Below, piece by piece: positions 17,783-26,827 of a DNA stretch of 64,000 nt. A program made the position numbers and the translations under genes. Position 1 is the stretch's first letter, and every line of letters begins with the position of its first letter. The stretch is from positions 572,626 through 636,625 of the forward strand of contig NZ_JAFCKT010000003.1 in assembly GCF_018129985.1 (NCBI RefSeq), in the 5' to 3' direction. The notes beneath the pieces were generated by a model. That model searched no databases, had not been told where the DNA came from, and was given only the letters and a program-made list of their open reading frames with translations. The stretch comes from Bradyrhizobium sp. SZCCT0148. GTDB lineage: Bacteria > Pseudomonadota > Alphaproteobacteria > Rhizobiales > Xanthobacteraceae.

Positions 17783-18607
17783 CTACTTCGCCAATTCCTT
17801 CGACCGCTGCGTCGCCGCGGCAATCGCGCGGATCATCAACTCGCGCAGACCCGGCTCGCCCATCAGCACGCCGAGTGCGGCTGCGGTGGTACCGCCGGGC
17901 GAGGTGACGTTCTGGCGCAGCGTGCTCGAGGGCAACTCCGACTGGTGGAGCAGTTCGCCCGAGCCGGCAACCGTCTCGCGTGCGAGCTTGGTCGCCAGTG
18001 CTTCGGGCAATCCGGCCTCGACGCCAGCGCGGGCGAGCTCTTCGGCGAGCAGGAACACGTAGGCCGGTCCGGAGCCGGAGACGGCGGTGACCGCGTCCAT
18101 CAGGCTCTCGTCGTCGACCCATTCCACCGAGCCGGTGGCGCGCAGCAACGAGTCGGCCACCGCGCGCTGCGCGGCGCTGACATTGTTGGCTGCGACCGCA
18201 ACGGTGATGCCGCGGCCGATCGCGGCCGGCGTGTTCGGCATTGCGCGCACCACGGCGCCGCCGCAGACCTGCTGTAGCGAAGCGATCGTGGTTCCCGCCA
18301 TGATCGACACCACCGACGTGGTGTCCGAGACGAATTGCTTCAACGTTGCGCCGGCCTCCCGAAACATCTGCGGTTTCACCGCCACGACCATCGTCTCGAC
18401 TTTGCCGGCCGTCGCCGCGTCGGGATTGAGCGCGACGCCCTTGGCGGCAAGCGCGGTGATCTCGGGCGATATGTGCGGATCGACCACGGCGACGCGGCGC
18501 GGATCGAGTCCACCCGAAAGCCATCCGGTCAGCATCGCACCGCCCATCTTGCCGGCGCCGGCGAGGAGGATGGTGCCTGTGATGTTCTGGAGGAGGTTGT
18601 TCGTCAT
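17783..18607 (-). CDS. proC: Pyrroline-5-carboxylate reductase
   Basis: The 274-residue protein (start MTNNLLQNITGTI) catalyses the last step of proline synthesis. It has the Rossmann motif LLAGAGKMGGAMLTGWL, VVAVKPQMF, VVRAMPNTPAAIGRG and the C-terminal ProC signature PGGTTAAALGVL after SGSGPAYVFLLAEEL. An ATG four codons upstream is possible. The oxidoreductase gene follows on the same strand. Confidence 0.95.
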   Translation of the reverse strand: MTNNLLQNITGTILLAGAGKMGGAMLTGWLSGGLDPRRVAVVDPHISPEITALAAKGVALNPDAATAGKVETMVVAVKPQMFREAGATLKQFVSDTTSVVSIMAGTTIASLQQVCGGAVVRAMPNTPAAIGRGITVAVAANNVSAAQRAVADSLLRATGSVEWVDDESLMDAVTAVSGSGPAYVFLLAEELARAGVEAGLPEALATKLARETVAGSGELLHQSELPSSTLRQNVTSPGGTTAAALGVLMGEPGLRELMIRAIAAATQRSKELAK

Positions 18608-18628
18608 CGCTGCTGCCACACGTACGCT

Positions 18629-18768
18629 GTCGTCCCCGCGCGAGCGCTCGTGCTCGTCGCGTTGCCACAGGCGGTTCTAGTGGATGCAGGTGTTGGCAAC
18701 AAGCCGCGTGTCCCATGGAGGCATCACACGGTGCGGGTCCCGGATCTGCGTCTGGCTTGTCCGGGACG
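18629..18768. repeat. Intergenic palindromic repeat (GTCGTCCCCGC type), second copy
   Basis: It opens GTCGTCCCCGCGCGAGCG and closes TGGCTTGTCCGGGACGCC, matching the ends of the unit at 15689-15819. It fills most of the proC-YbjN spacer, upstream of proC. Confidence 0.6.
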
Positions 18769-18791
18769 CCGGCGGAGAGGCGGGCGAGACC

Positions 18792-19292
18792 TTATGCCTC
18801 TCCCACCGTGTCGAACATCGCCGCATCCATGGCCTGCGCCGTGGTCTTGCCGGCCCACACCACGAACTGGAACGCCGGGAAATAGCGCTCGCAGGCGTGG
18901 ATGGCGCCGGCAAGCATGGCTTCGCATTGCGCGGTCGAGGCGGTGAGGCCGCCCGGCAATACCAGGGCCTGGCGGTGCATGATCATCCCGGTGGTGGTCC
19001 ACAGATCGAAATGGCCAACCCACAGCTGCTCGTTGACCGCGGCAACGAGCCGCTGCACCTCGCCGCGGCGCGCGACCGGAATCTTCATGTCGAAGGCGCA
19101 GGCCAGATGCAGCGCCTCGATCTCACCCATCCAGGTGAAGGAGATCTGGTAGTCGGTCCATTGTCCCTTCGAGACAATGGTGAGTTCGTCTTCGCCGGAG
19201 CGTTCGAACGGCCAGTTATTGCTGGCAGCGATATCCTCGACCACCGCGAGCGGATGGCTTCTGGAATCGATAGTGCCTTCGAGCAGGGACAT
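18792..19292 (-). CDS. YbjN-domain protein
   Basis: The 166-residue product (start MSLLEGTIDSRSHPLAVVED) fits the YbjN/DUF1790 type of small cytoplasmic alpha/beta protein: WPFERSGEDELTIVSKGQW, YQISFTWMGEIEALHLACAF, VNEQLWVGHFDLW and a C-terminal helix pair. YbjN-fold proteins resemble type III secretion chaperones, but the function is not established. An upstream extension to 19481 would be highly charged and is not supported. Confidence 0.82.
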   Translation of the reverse strand: MSLLEGTIDSRSHPLAVVEDIAASNNWPFERSGEDELTIVSKGQWTDYQISFTWMGEIEALHLACAFDMKIPVARRGEVQRLVAAVNEQLWVGHFDLWTTTGMIMHRQALVLPGGLTASTAQCEAMLAGAIHACERYFPAFQFVVWAGKTTAQAMDAAMFDTVGEA

Positions 19293-19722
19293 GCCGTCTC
19301 GACCTCTTGCCTTTTTGTTGTCTTTGATACGCACGCGGTCGGCCCGGTACGCTCCCTCAATGTCGCTATCGCGATTCCCCTCGGGGTCGCTCTTGCGATC
19401 CCCTCGGATCGGTGCGGGCCTGTCGCGGATCAAGTGATGTGATTTGCGGAATCTGCGCAACTGGCTGCCGAGTCCGTCCACAAGTCAGGACTCGTTCGTC
19501 CACAGCTCATCTCTCGGCCACAATTCTTAACGATGAGAACAAACCGGAATCGGATTCCGAAGCCCCGTGCCAATCGTTAATTCCGCCCCGCGAGGGGCCG
19601 TGGCGCCAAGAGGACCTCAATGGCGGCATGGGACCATGCGCTCTCCCCATGAGGAACACGCTTGCTGAGGCCGCCGGACAGCGTCATATTTCCGGTCAGG
19701 CCGCTCATCCCGGGCGGCCGAT
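19293..19722. other. Intergenic leader and promoter region upstream of the FMN riboswitch
   Basis: About 430 bases separate the YbjN gene and the riboswitch; both transcripts must start here. It contains stretches of lower GC (around 19495-19560) suitable for promoters. A ten-residue reading frame (ATG 19620, stop 19650-19652) after AGAGGA exists but I give it no weight. No gene is supported. Confidence 0.4.
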
Positions 19723-19888
19723 GTTCTCAGGGCGGGGTGAAAGTCCCCACCGGCGGTAAGGGCCGAAAGGCCCAAGCCCGCGAGCGCCTTCCGTGAGGGA
19801 TGTCCTGAAGGGGACTCTCCCGAGGGGAAGGGTCAGCAGATTCGGTGCAACTCCGAAGCCGACGGTTAAAGTCCGGATGAAAGAGAAC
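19723..19888 (+). promoter_or_regulatory. FMN riboswitch (RFN element)
   Basis: The outer helix P1 is formed by GTTCTC (19723-19728) and GAGAAC (19883-19888). The conserved FMN-aptamer blocks occur in order: AGGGCGGGGTGAAAGTCCCC, ACCGGCGGTAA, AGCCCGCGAGCG, GGTCAGCAGATTCGGTGCAA, CTCCGAAGCCGACGGT and AGTCCGGATG. It ends 81 bases before ribH, so FMN binding should lower expression of that gene; as no T-run follows, control of translation start is more likely than termination. Confidence 0.97.
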
Positions 19889-19969
19889 GGTCGAAGGCAG
19901 ACGCATCGCAGGGTGCGGCTGTTCGTCGTTCCGTGTGCCCTGATTCTGGTCCTTAAACCGAGGAAAGCC

Positions 19970-20527
19970 ATGAATCAGATGCTGCAAGACCCCAAAGCCG
20001 AAACTTCCGAAGTCACTCCACCGCCGGTTCCGCACGACCCGGCGCCCGACCACCCGCGCTTTGCAAAGCCGCAGCGGGTGGCCTTCGTGCAGGCCTGCTG
20101 GCACCGCGACGTGGTCGAGGAGGCCCGCATCGCCTTCATCAAGGAGGCCGAAGCGCGCCACCTCACCCATGTCGACGTGTTCGAGGTGCCGGGCTCGTTC
20201 GAGATCCCGCTTCATGCTCAGGTCCTCGCCAAGACGCGGCGCTACACCGCCATCGTCGCGGCCGGCCTGGTCGTCGACGGCGGCATCTATCGCCATGAGT
20301 TCGTCGCCGACACCGTGATCAAGACGCTGATGGATGTGCAGCTGCGCACCGAAGTGCCGGTGTTCTCCGCGGTGCTGACGCCGCAGCAATTCCACGAGAC
20401 CGAGGTGCACTACGACTTCTTCCGCAAGCACTTTGCGATCAAGGGCGTCGAGGTCGCGGCGGCCTGTGCGGAGACGTTGCTCGGCCTCGAGCGCCTGCGC
20501 GGCCAGGTCGCGGCGGGGATCGTGTAG
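19970..20527 (+). CDS. ribH2: 6,7-dimethyl-8-ribityllumazine synthase, RibH2 type
   Basis: The 185-residue protein makes the lumazine precursor of riboflavin. The core RVAFVQACWHRDVVEEAR, VPGSFEIPLHAQVLAK, DGGIYRHEFVADTVI and SAVLTPQQFHETEVHYDFF matches the RibH2 (type II) synthase of Brucella and rhizobia more closely than type I enzymes. The start at MNQMLQDPKA follows GAGGAAAG and lies after the FMN riboswitch. It is alone here, without ribD, ribE or ribBA, as expected for a flavin-responsive second lumazine synthase. Confidence 0.93.
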   Translation: MNQMLQDPKAETSEVTPPPVPHDPAPDHPRFAKPQRVAFVQACWHRDVVEEARIAFIKEAEARHLTHVDVFEVPGSFEIPLHAQVLAKTRRYTAIVAAGLVVDGGIYRHEFVADTVIKTLMDVQLRTEVPVFSAVLTPQQFHETEVHYDFFRKHFAIKGVEVAAACAETLLGLERLRGQVAAGIV

Positions 20528-20586
20528 CCACGACAAGGTTGTTCCGGGCGGCGACCTCGCCGCCCCGGATGACCATGCATCCTGAC

Positions 20587-21159
20587 TTATGCGCCCGTCC
20601 GCTCCGGCTTGAGCAGCCGATAATGCAGCCGCGCGTAGTTACCGAGCCACCGGACAGCAGCATTGAGCCCGAGTGCCAGCAACGCAGCGAAACCTGCGCC
20701 CGTGGTGACCAGCGCGACGCCCGCGAGCCCGCGCAAGATCAGCTCGAAGATCCGTCCGTCGCCCGCGTACTTGTAGACGCTGATCAGCAAGCCGATGCCG
20801 ACGATTCCAAGCACGCACATCACGAAAGCGATTACGATCAGGATCAGTAGCACGGCGAGCAGCAGCGGCAGCAGCAGGACGATGTCGACCACGGCCAGGC
20901 CGCTGAGCGCAAACAGCGCGGCCGTGGAGTTGCGGAAGGAGTGATGGTTCTCCCACCGCCGTAATCCCGTCTCGGCGCGCAACTCGCGCGCCAGTCGTCT
21001 GGGGTCGCCGAGCGCGGAAGCGACCTCATGCTCAGCCCGGCCGGACGCACGGGCCTCCTCGAAATGGGCGGCGTAATCCGCCAGGATGTCGTCGATCTCA
21101 GCGGCGGGAAGTCCCGCAAGCCCATCTCCGAGAATGCTCAGAAAATCGGCGCGGTTCAT
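20587..21159 (-). CDS. DUF1700 membrane protein
   Basis: The 190-residue product opens with a cytoplasmic helical domain (MNRADFLSILGDGLAGLPAA, DILADYAAHFEEARASGRAE, SALGDPRRLARELRAE), the pattern of DUF1700 proteins, and then has three to four hydrophobic segments. Its ATG overlaps the PadR gene stop (ATGA), a common arrangement in which the membrane protein responds to, or is controlled with, the PadR repressor. Its function is not known. Confidence 0.88.
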   Translation of the reverse strand: MNRADFLSILGDGLAGLPAAEIDDILADYAAHFEEARASGRAEHEVASALGDPRRLARELRAETGLRRWENHHSFRNSTAALFALSGLAVVDIVLLLPLLLAVLLILIVIAFVMCVLGIVGIGLLISVYKYAGDGRIFELILRGLAGVALVTTGAGFAALLALGLNAAVRWLGNYARLHYRLLKPERTGA

Positions 21160-21485
21160 TTGGAATCTCCGAGCAACCGGTCCACGGCGTCCGAAAAGTT
21201 TCGCCATTCGCGCTTCTGCGCGGAGAAGGCGGCGCGGCCGGCGGCCGTCAGCCGATAATATTTGCGCGGAGGACCGCTGCTGGATTCCTCGAGGCGGGTG
21301 TCGACCAGCCCGTCATCCTGCATCCGCCGCATCAGCGGATAGATCGTGCCTTCACCCATGCCGACGCCGGCCGACAGCGTGCTCGCGATCTCATAGGCAT
21401 AGCTCTCGCCGCGCGCGAGTAGAGCGAGCACGCAGAGCTCCAGCGCGCCCTTCTTGAGCTGAACCTGATTCGTCGCCTCGACCAT
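21156..21485 (-). CDS. PadR-family transcriptional repressor
   Basis: The 109-residue product (MVEATNQVQLKKGALELCVL) is a compact PadR protein: LALLARGESYAYEIASTL, MGEGTIYPLMRRMQDDGLVD and the wing SSSGPPRKYYRLTAAGRAA. A strong but very close ribosome site (AAGGAGG, two bases from ATG) precedes the start. It is co-translated with the DUF1700 gene and divergent from a serine hydrolase gene; a repeated GGTACC-containing element lies between them. Confidence 0.93.
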   Translation of the reverse strand: MVEATNQVQLKKGALELCVLALLARGESYAYEIASTLSAGVGMGEGTIYPLMRRMQDDGLVDTRLEESSSGPPRKYYRLTAAGRAAFSAQKREWRNFSDAVDRLLGDSK

Positions 21486-21512
21486 TTCCTCCTTGACTAC
21501 ACAGCTTCCGAG

Positions 21513-21553
21513 CGGGTTTATATAGCAAGGTACCATGCGTTGCAAGGTACCTG
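21513..21553. promoter_or_regulatory. Candidate PadR operator and promoter
   Basis: GCAAGGTACC occurs twice as direct repeats (21525-21534 and 21542-21551) with 17-base spacing, and each holds the palindrome GGTACC. On the minus-strand side this overlaps a TATATA-like sequence near 21519-21524 suitable as a -10. The location between the PadR gene and the divergent hydrolase makes it a good operator candidate. Confidence 0.5.
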
Positions 21554-21582
21554 TGAATACCCGCTTCTGGAGGGAAGAACCT

Positions 21583-22668
21583 ATGGCCTATCTCAACCGT
21601 CGTCATCTGCTGGCGGGCCTTGGCGCCAACGTGGCTATCCCATGGGCTATGCCTGCCGTTGCTGCGTCGGCCGATGTCGCCGAACGTTTCGCCGGCCTCC
21701 ACCGGGCGGGAAAGCTGCCCGGTATGCATGCGTTCCTGGTGAGCCAGGGTGGCCAGCTCGTGTTCGAGCATTACGGGGAGGGCGAAGACGAGGGCTGGGA
21801 CCGGCTGGTCGGCCATGTCGTGTTCGGTCCTGATGTGCTGCACGATCTGCGCTCGGTGTCAAAGAGCGTCGTCGGTCTCGCCTATGGAGTTGCCCTTGCT
21901 GAAGGCAAGGTGCCGCCGCCGGACGCGAAGCTCTATGCGCAGTTCCCCGAATACGCCGATCTAGCCGCGCAGCCCGGCCGCGACAAGATCACGATCCGTC
22001 ATGTGCTGTCGATGACGCTTGGCTTCGAATGGGACGAACTCACCATTCCCTATGGCGATCCGCGCAACAGCGAGATGGCGATGGAAGCCGCGCCCGATCG
22101 CTACCGCTTCATCCTCGAGCGCCCGATCGCCGAAGGGCCCGGCGTGAAATGGACCTATTGCGGCGGCGCCACTGCACTGCTTGGGCGTCTCATCGCCAAG
22201 GGCACCGGCGAAGCCCTACCGGCCTATTGTCGTCGTGTCTTGTTCGATCCCATGGGATTTGGCCCGTCCGATTGGAGCATCGGCCGTGACGGCGAACCAC
22301 GCGCGGCGTCAGGCGCGCGTCTCCTGCCGCGCGATCTCGTCAAGATCGGACAGCTCATGCTGGCGAATGGCAGCTGGATTGGAAAGTCCATCGTTCCGGC
22401 CGACTGGGTGAAGCGCGTGACCACGCCTGTTATCCAGACCCGAGTTGGTCGCAATTACGGCTATCAATGGTACATGGGCGATTTCGCCACTCCGCAACCG
22501 CTGCATTGGTTCTGCGGCATCGGTTGGGGCGGCCAATATCTATACGTGGTTCCGGGGCGTGATCTCACCTTCGTGATCCACTGCGGAAATTATCGGCGAT
22601 CGGGGCAGGAGCAGGCTGCCATATTAATCGCGCTCTTGCAGGACGTCGTGCTACCGAGCTTTGGCTGA
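21583..22668 (+). CDS. Serine hydrolase, class C beta-lactamase / penicillin-binding fold
   Basis: The 361-residue product has a twin-arginine-like export signal (NRRHLLAGLGANVAIPWAMP) and the active-site motif SVSK (in LHDLRSVSKSVVGLAYG); a Tyr motif is likely YCGG (WTYCGGATALLGRL), with a late WGGQYLYVVPG. It should be an exported esterase or peptidase of the AmpC-like group rather than a resistance enzyme. It is divergent from padR and may be controlled by it. Confidence 0.85.
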   Translation: MAYLNRRHLLAGLGANVAIPWAMPAVAASADVAERFAGLHRAGKLPGMHAFLVSQGGQLVFEHYGEGEDEGWDRLVGHVVFGPDVLHDLRSVSKSVVGLAYGVALAEGKVPPPDAKLYAQFPEYADLAAQPGRDKITIRHVLSMTLGFEWDELTIPYGDPRNSEMAMEAAPDRYRFILERPIAEGPGVKWTYCGGATALLGRLIAKGTGEALPAYCRRVLFDPMGFGPSDWSIGRDGEPRAASGARLLPRDLVKIGQLMLANGSWIGKSIVPADWVKRVTTPVIQTRVGRNYGYQWYMGDFATPQPLHWFCGIGWGGQYLYVVPGRDLTFVIHCGNYRRSGQEQAAILIALLQDVVLPSFG

Positions 22669-22677
22669 ATTCGGATC

Positions 22678-23712
22678 TCACCCCAGTGACACCCCCGCCT
22701 TGGCCCGGCTGATGCCGAGCGTCAGGATGCGCTGCAGGAGATCCGGATATTTGAGCCCGGCATGTTGAGCCGCCGTGGCGAACTCCTGGCTCTTGGCGAT
22801 CTCGGGGTTCGGATTGGCTTCGATGAAATACGGCGTGCCGTCGACGGTGAGACGAAAATCAATACGCGCGTAGCCGTCGAGGCCAAGCGCCCGATAGATG
22901 CGTTTCGCCGCGCGCTGGATGCGTGCGGTCACTTCGGGCGTGAGGTCTTTCGCCGGCCCGTCGACGATGCCGACCTTCTCCTGATAGTCGGTGTCGTGCT
23001 TGGCCTTTTCGGTGGCGATGTGCCGCGACCTGCGCCCGCCCATGCTGCCGAATTTCAGTTCCCAGACCGGCAGGACGCGCAGACGATTGTTGCCGATCAC
23101 GCCGACGTAAAGCTCTCGCCCCTCGATGAATTGCTCGGCAATGGCGGCGGTTTCGCTCCGATCGTGGATGAAGGCGACGCGCTCGGCGAGCTTTTCGTCG
23201 GTGTCGACGATCGAGGCCTGGGAAATGCCGGCAGATCCATCCATGTTCAGGCTCTTGACGATCAGCGGCAGCGCAAGATGCGTCGGCCGCTTGACCTTGC
23301 GTCGCATCGGAAAAACGGCGAAGGCCGGCACCGCGATGCGCCGGTGATGCACCAGGGTTTTTGACAGGTCCTTGCCGCGCGCCAGGATCAGGCCGCGCGG
23401 ATTGCATCCGGTATAGGGGACCTTCATCAGCTCGAGATAGCTCGCGATGTGCTGGTCGAAGGCGACGTTGTTGTGGAATTCCTCCAGCAGCGTGAAGACC
23501 ACGTGCGGCTTGAACTCCTCGATCGCCTCGCGCACCGGCTTGATTTCCTCCTGCGCACCAAGCGCGCGGACCTCGTGGCCGGCCGCACGCAAGGTGCTGA
23601 CGACGTCGTATTCCGTTTTCCAATTGTTGATTTCCTGCGCGGTGTATCCGTCGGAGGAGTCCGGAGGCATGAAGTCCGGATGCATCAGGACCAGAATGCG
23701 AAAGCGTCTCAT
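22678..23712 (-). CDS. ATP-grasp ligase, D-Ala-D-Ala ligase-like
   Basis: The 344-residue protein (start MRRFRILVLMHPDFMPPDSS) has the ATP-grasp layout: an N-terminal substrate domain (VVFTLLEEFHNNVAFDQHIA, YTGCNPRGLILARGKDLSK), the nucleotide clamp LALPLIVKSLNMDGSAGIS, AEQFIEGRELYVGVIGN, and the metal-binding YARIDFRLT then YFIEANPNPEI. It is longer at the N-terminus and less conserved than Ddl. Its ATG overlaps the stop of the metallopeptidase gene (ATGA 23709-23712). The likely reaction is ATP-driven amide bond formation on a carboxylate; the substrate is unknown. Confidence 0.85.
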   Translation of the reverse strand: MRRFRILVLMHPDFMPPDSSDGYTAQEINNWKTEYDVVSTLRAAGHEVRALGAQEEIKPVREAIEEFKPHVVFTLLEEFHNNVAFDQHIASYLELMKVPYTGCNPRGLILARGKDLSKTLVHHRRIAVPAFAVFPMRRKVKRPTHLALPLIVKSLNMDGSAGISQASIVDTDEKLAERVAFIHDRSETAAIAEQFIEGRELYVGVIGNNRLRVLPVWELKFGSMGGRRSRHIATEKAKHDTDYQEKVGIVDGPAKDLTPEVTARIQRAAKRIYRALGLDGYARIDFRLTVDGTPYFIEANPNPEIAKSQEFATAAQHAGLKYPDLLQRILTLGISRAKAGVSLG

Positions 23713-24737
23713 AGCGCGATCCATTTGCGCCGAGACGGGCCAAACAGCGCGTGCGTCGTCTTGGCGGTCACGAGGACGATGAAATCGAGAACGAGCTTCT
23801 GTTCGGGGCCGACGGCGCGCAGATCGAGCTCGCGGCAGCGGGAGATCATGTCGTCGAGCACGGCATCGAGCGTGAGCTGGTTTTCGCCGGTCCATCGCGC
23901 GACCAATCGCCTGATGTGGGCGCGGTGGCGCCGGATCAAGGCCGAAGCCGGCTTCGAGCGGTGATGGCGCGGATCGGCCGAAAACAGGCGGGAGAGGTCG
24001 CGGTCGTAGGTCTTCGGTGGCGTGAAGGCGTAGAACGCCTGCTTCTTCTTGTAGTGGTCTTCGAGCGTCTGGCTGAGCCGACCCAGCGGATCGACGCGCT
24101 CTCGCGTGGTGATCGGCGGCCGCTTTCCCGCGATCTCGCTCATCAGTTCGTCGACATATTCGAGCTTCTTCAGGGCTGGCCAGCCGGCATACCGCGTCCG
24201 CCAGTTCGAGCGTGGCCGCAGCCACACCGCAAAGGTCTCGGCAAAATCCTCGTCCGGATGGCTCTGCGCGTACCACAGCCGAAGATGCTGGACGTAGCGC
24301 CTGCTGGCAGGATTGGGCCGGTAGTAGCGCGGGTAATGTTTCGACGACGGGCCGAACAGCCGCTGCCAGCGCCGGCGACGCTGCAGCTGGTAGCCGTGCT
24401 GCACGGCATGGCCGGCCTCGTGGCGGAGGATAGCCATGCATTCGCGCCAGGTCCCGCCCTCGACGTCGAACATCATCTTCTTCTCAAGCTTCATCAGACG
24501 GGGATGGGCGAGATAGAAGGGGATGGCGATGCCCGGCACATCGCCCGGGCTGAACCACTCGCTCGAGATCCATGTGTGTGGTCGCAGCCGGATGCCCCGC
24601 TCTTCGAGCTCCTCATGAAGCGTGCTGACGCAGTCCTCGAGCCAGGTGCCTTCGACCGTCACCCTCAGGCTGGAGAGGCGCTGCTTGAGCAACTCGTCAT
24701 CCGACAGCTTCTCCCAGGCAAATTTCCGGCTTGGCAT
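23709..24737 (-). CDS. Putative zinc metallopeptidase (HEAGH)
   Basis: The 342-residue product holds the zinc motif HEAGH in MAILRHEAGHAVQHGYQLQ; a later Glu in HPDEDFAETFAVWL is a candidate third ligand. There is no signal peptide, so it is probably cytoplasmic. The C-terminal third is Arg-rich and helical. The gene overlaps the ATP-grasp gene by four bases, making an obligate pair. I do not recognise a named peptidase family with confidence. Confidence 0.75.
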   Translation of the reverse strand: MPSRKFAWEKLSDDELLKQRLSSLRVTVEGTWLEDCVSTLHEELEERGIRLRPHTWISSEWFSPGDVPGIAIPFYLAHPRLMKLEKKMMFDVEGGTWRECMAILRHEAGHAVQHGYQLQRRRRWQRLFGPSSKHYPRYYRPNPASRRYVQHLRLWYAQSHPDEDFAETFAVWLRPRSNWRTRYAGWPALKKLEYVDELMSEIAGKRPPITTRERVDPLGRLSQTLEDHYKKKQAFYAFTPPKTYDRDLSRLFSADPRHHRSKPASALIRRHRAHIRRLVARWTGENQLTLDAVLDDMISRCRELDLRAVGPEQKLVLDFIVLVTAKTTHALFGPSRRKWIAL

Positions 24738-24869
24738 CAGGGATCCAGAGGGCAGAGATGACTCGGTATCCGGATGATGTCATGGGCGGCGGGCGGCAAC
24801 AACCCGTGGGCTGCAAGGCGTGCTGCGGCGCGCCAGAGCGCGGGTTCTGCAGGGAGAGCAAAGCGCAGG

Positions 24870-24909
24870 CGTGCCCACCATCCTGATCTCAAAAGAAAAG
24901 GTGGGCACG
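24870..24909. repeat. Inverted repeat downstream of prs
   Basis: CGTGCCCACC and GGTGGGCACG are perfect 10-bp inverted arms around a 20-base loop. It lies 45 bases after the prs stop. No T-run follows either arm, so it is more like a repeat element than an intrinsic terminator. Confidence 0.55.
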
Positions 24910-24953
24910 GCGCAACGCACCTTAGCCCACCCTGCGAACCCGGGACCGGAATA

Positions 24954-25907
<954 letters not shown>

Positions 25908-26099
25908 GGATGCTTCCTCCCGCGCTTTGCTGGATACGACGTTCAACATCTCAGATCCCACTGGAAGCACGGTTACGACGGGCGAGCAAATATCAGGCCG
26001 GGGGCTGCGATGGCAACCCGGGAGGCTACGTTTTCCCTTCGAAAATCATGAGTCGGGCCAACGGCTTGGCCGCAACTTGAGGCCGTGGTTTAGCGGGGG

Positions 26100-26714
26100 T
26101 TATCGTTCGGCATAGCCGAGTGCCGCGGCCGGCATCTCGGGTTCGGGCGCGATCGGAGCGACGCTCGCGACCGCTGGTCCCCGCAGGCCCGGCGCCGTGC
26201 TCGGTGCATCCGGGGTTCCGTTGATCATGTTGGAAAGTCCGCTGAATCCGGCCTGGGCGATCTTCCGCAGCACGAGGTCGTCGGCCGCGTTCCAGGGATC
26301 GCGGCCGCCCTTGACGGCGGTCGGCTCCTCGCCGGAGAGGCGCAGCGCCCGCTGCTGGTTGGCGTCGTAGACGTCCCAGACCCAGGCGATCACCGTCTTG
26401 CCGCGCACCACCTGGGCGGAGAGATAACTGCGCACGCGATAGGCGGCGGTCCCTTCGCGGGAGACGACAGACAGGCTGCGCAGCTTGGATTCGCTGTCGA
26501 GCACGCCGACCATGCGGTCGAACACCTGCGGCGGCGGCCCGTCGATCGATTCGAAGGCGACCGTCGCCCCGGAGCCGGCGCTCGGCGCCATTGCATAGGA
26601 GTTGGCAGCCCCACCGCCGCCGGCGCAGCCGCCGAGCGCGGTCGCTGCCGTCAGCAGCAAGACCGCCAGCACGCGCGAACCCGCACGGCCCATGATGAAT
26701 GACGCGTCCCTCAT
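26100..26714 (-). CDS. Predicted lipoprotein of unknown function
   Basis: The 204-residue product has a lipobox (RVLAVLLLTAATALGGC) predicting lipidation at Cys29. The mature part includes VAFESIDGPPPQVFDRMVGV, AYRVRSYLSAQVVRGKTVI and a Pro/Ala-rich tail after TPDAPSTAPGLRGPA, and looks like a small envelope domain of unknown role. A second ATG seven codons in (26693) is equally plausible. Confidence 0.75.
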   Translation of the reverse strand: MRDASFIMGRAGSRVLAVLLLTAATALGGCAGGGGAANSYAMAPSAGSGATVAFESIDGPPPQVFDRMVGVLDSESKLRSLSVVSREGTAAYRVRSYLSAQVVRGKTVIAWVWDVYDANQQRALRLSGEEPTAVKGGRDPWNAADDLVLRKIAQAGFSGLSNMINGTPDAPSTAPGLRGPAVASVAPIAPEPEMPAAALGYAER

Positions 26715-26827
26715 TATGGAGGGCAGCGATATCGTTAAAATCGATTAAGGTCTAGGGCGCGGGCGACACAGGCCACAGTCATCGCATCAGGGCATCGCCC
26801 CGGAATGACACGGGGTTGCCGCTGTGT

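Noticed and set aside
19620..19652. A ten-residue leader peptide before the FMN riboswitch
   Set aside because: The frame has a fair ribosome site but no codon pattern linked to flavin or attenuation; chance is more likely.
21583..22668. The serine hydrolase as an antibiotic-resistance beta-lactamase
   Set aside because: It has the SxxK motif, but lacks a clear YxN plus KTG set in the usual spacing; a general exported esterase or peptidase fits better.
22678..24737. The metallopeptidase/ATP-grasp pair as a graspetide or microcin cluster
   Set aside because: I could not find a precursor peptide gene with a repeated core nearby, nor a transporter; the ATP-grasp is closer to Ddl than to known graspetide ligases.
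24870..24909. Hairpin after prs as intrinsic terminator
   Set aside because: The arms are perfect but no T-run follows on the minus strand, and the loop instead carries the T-rich part.
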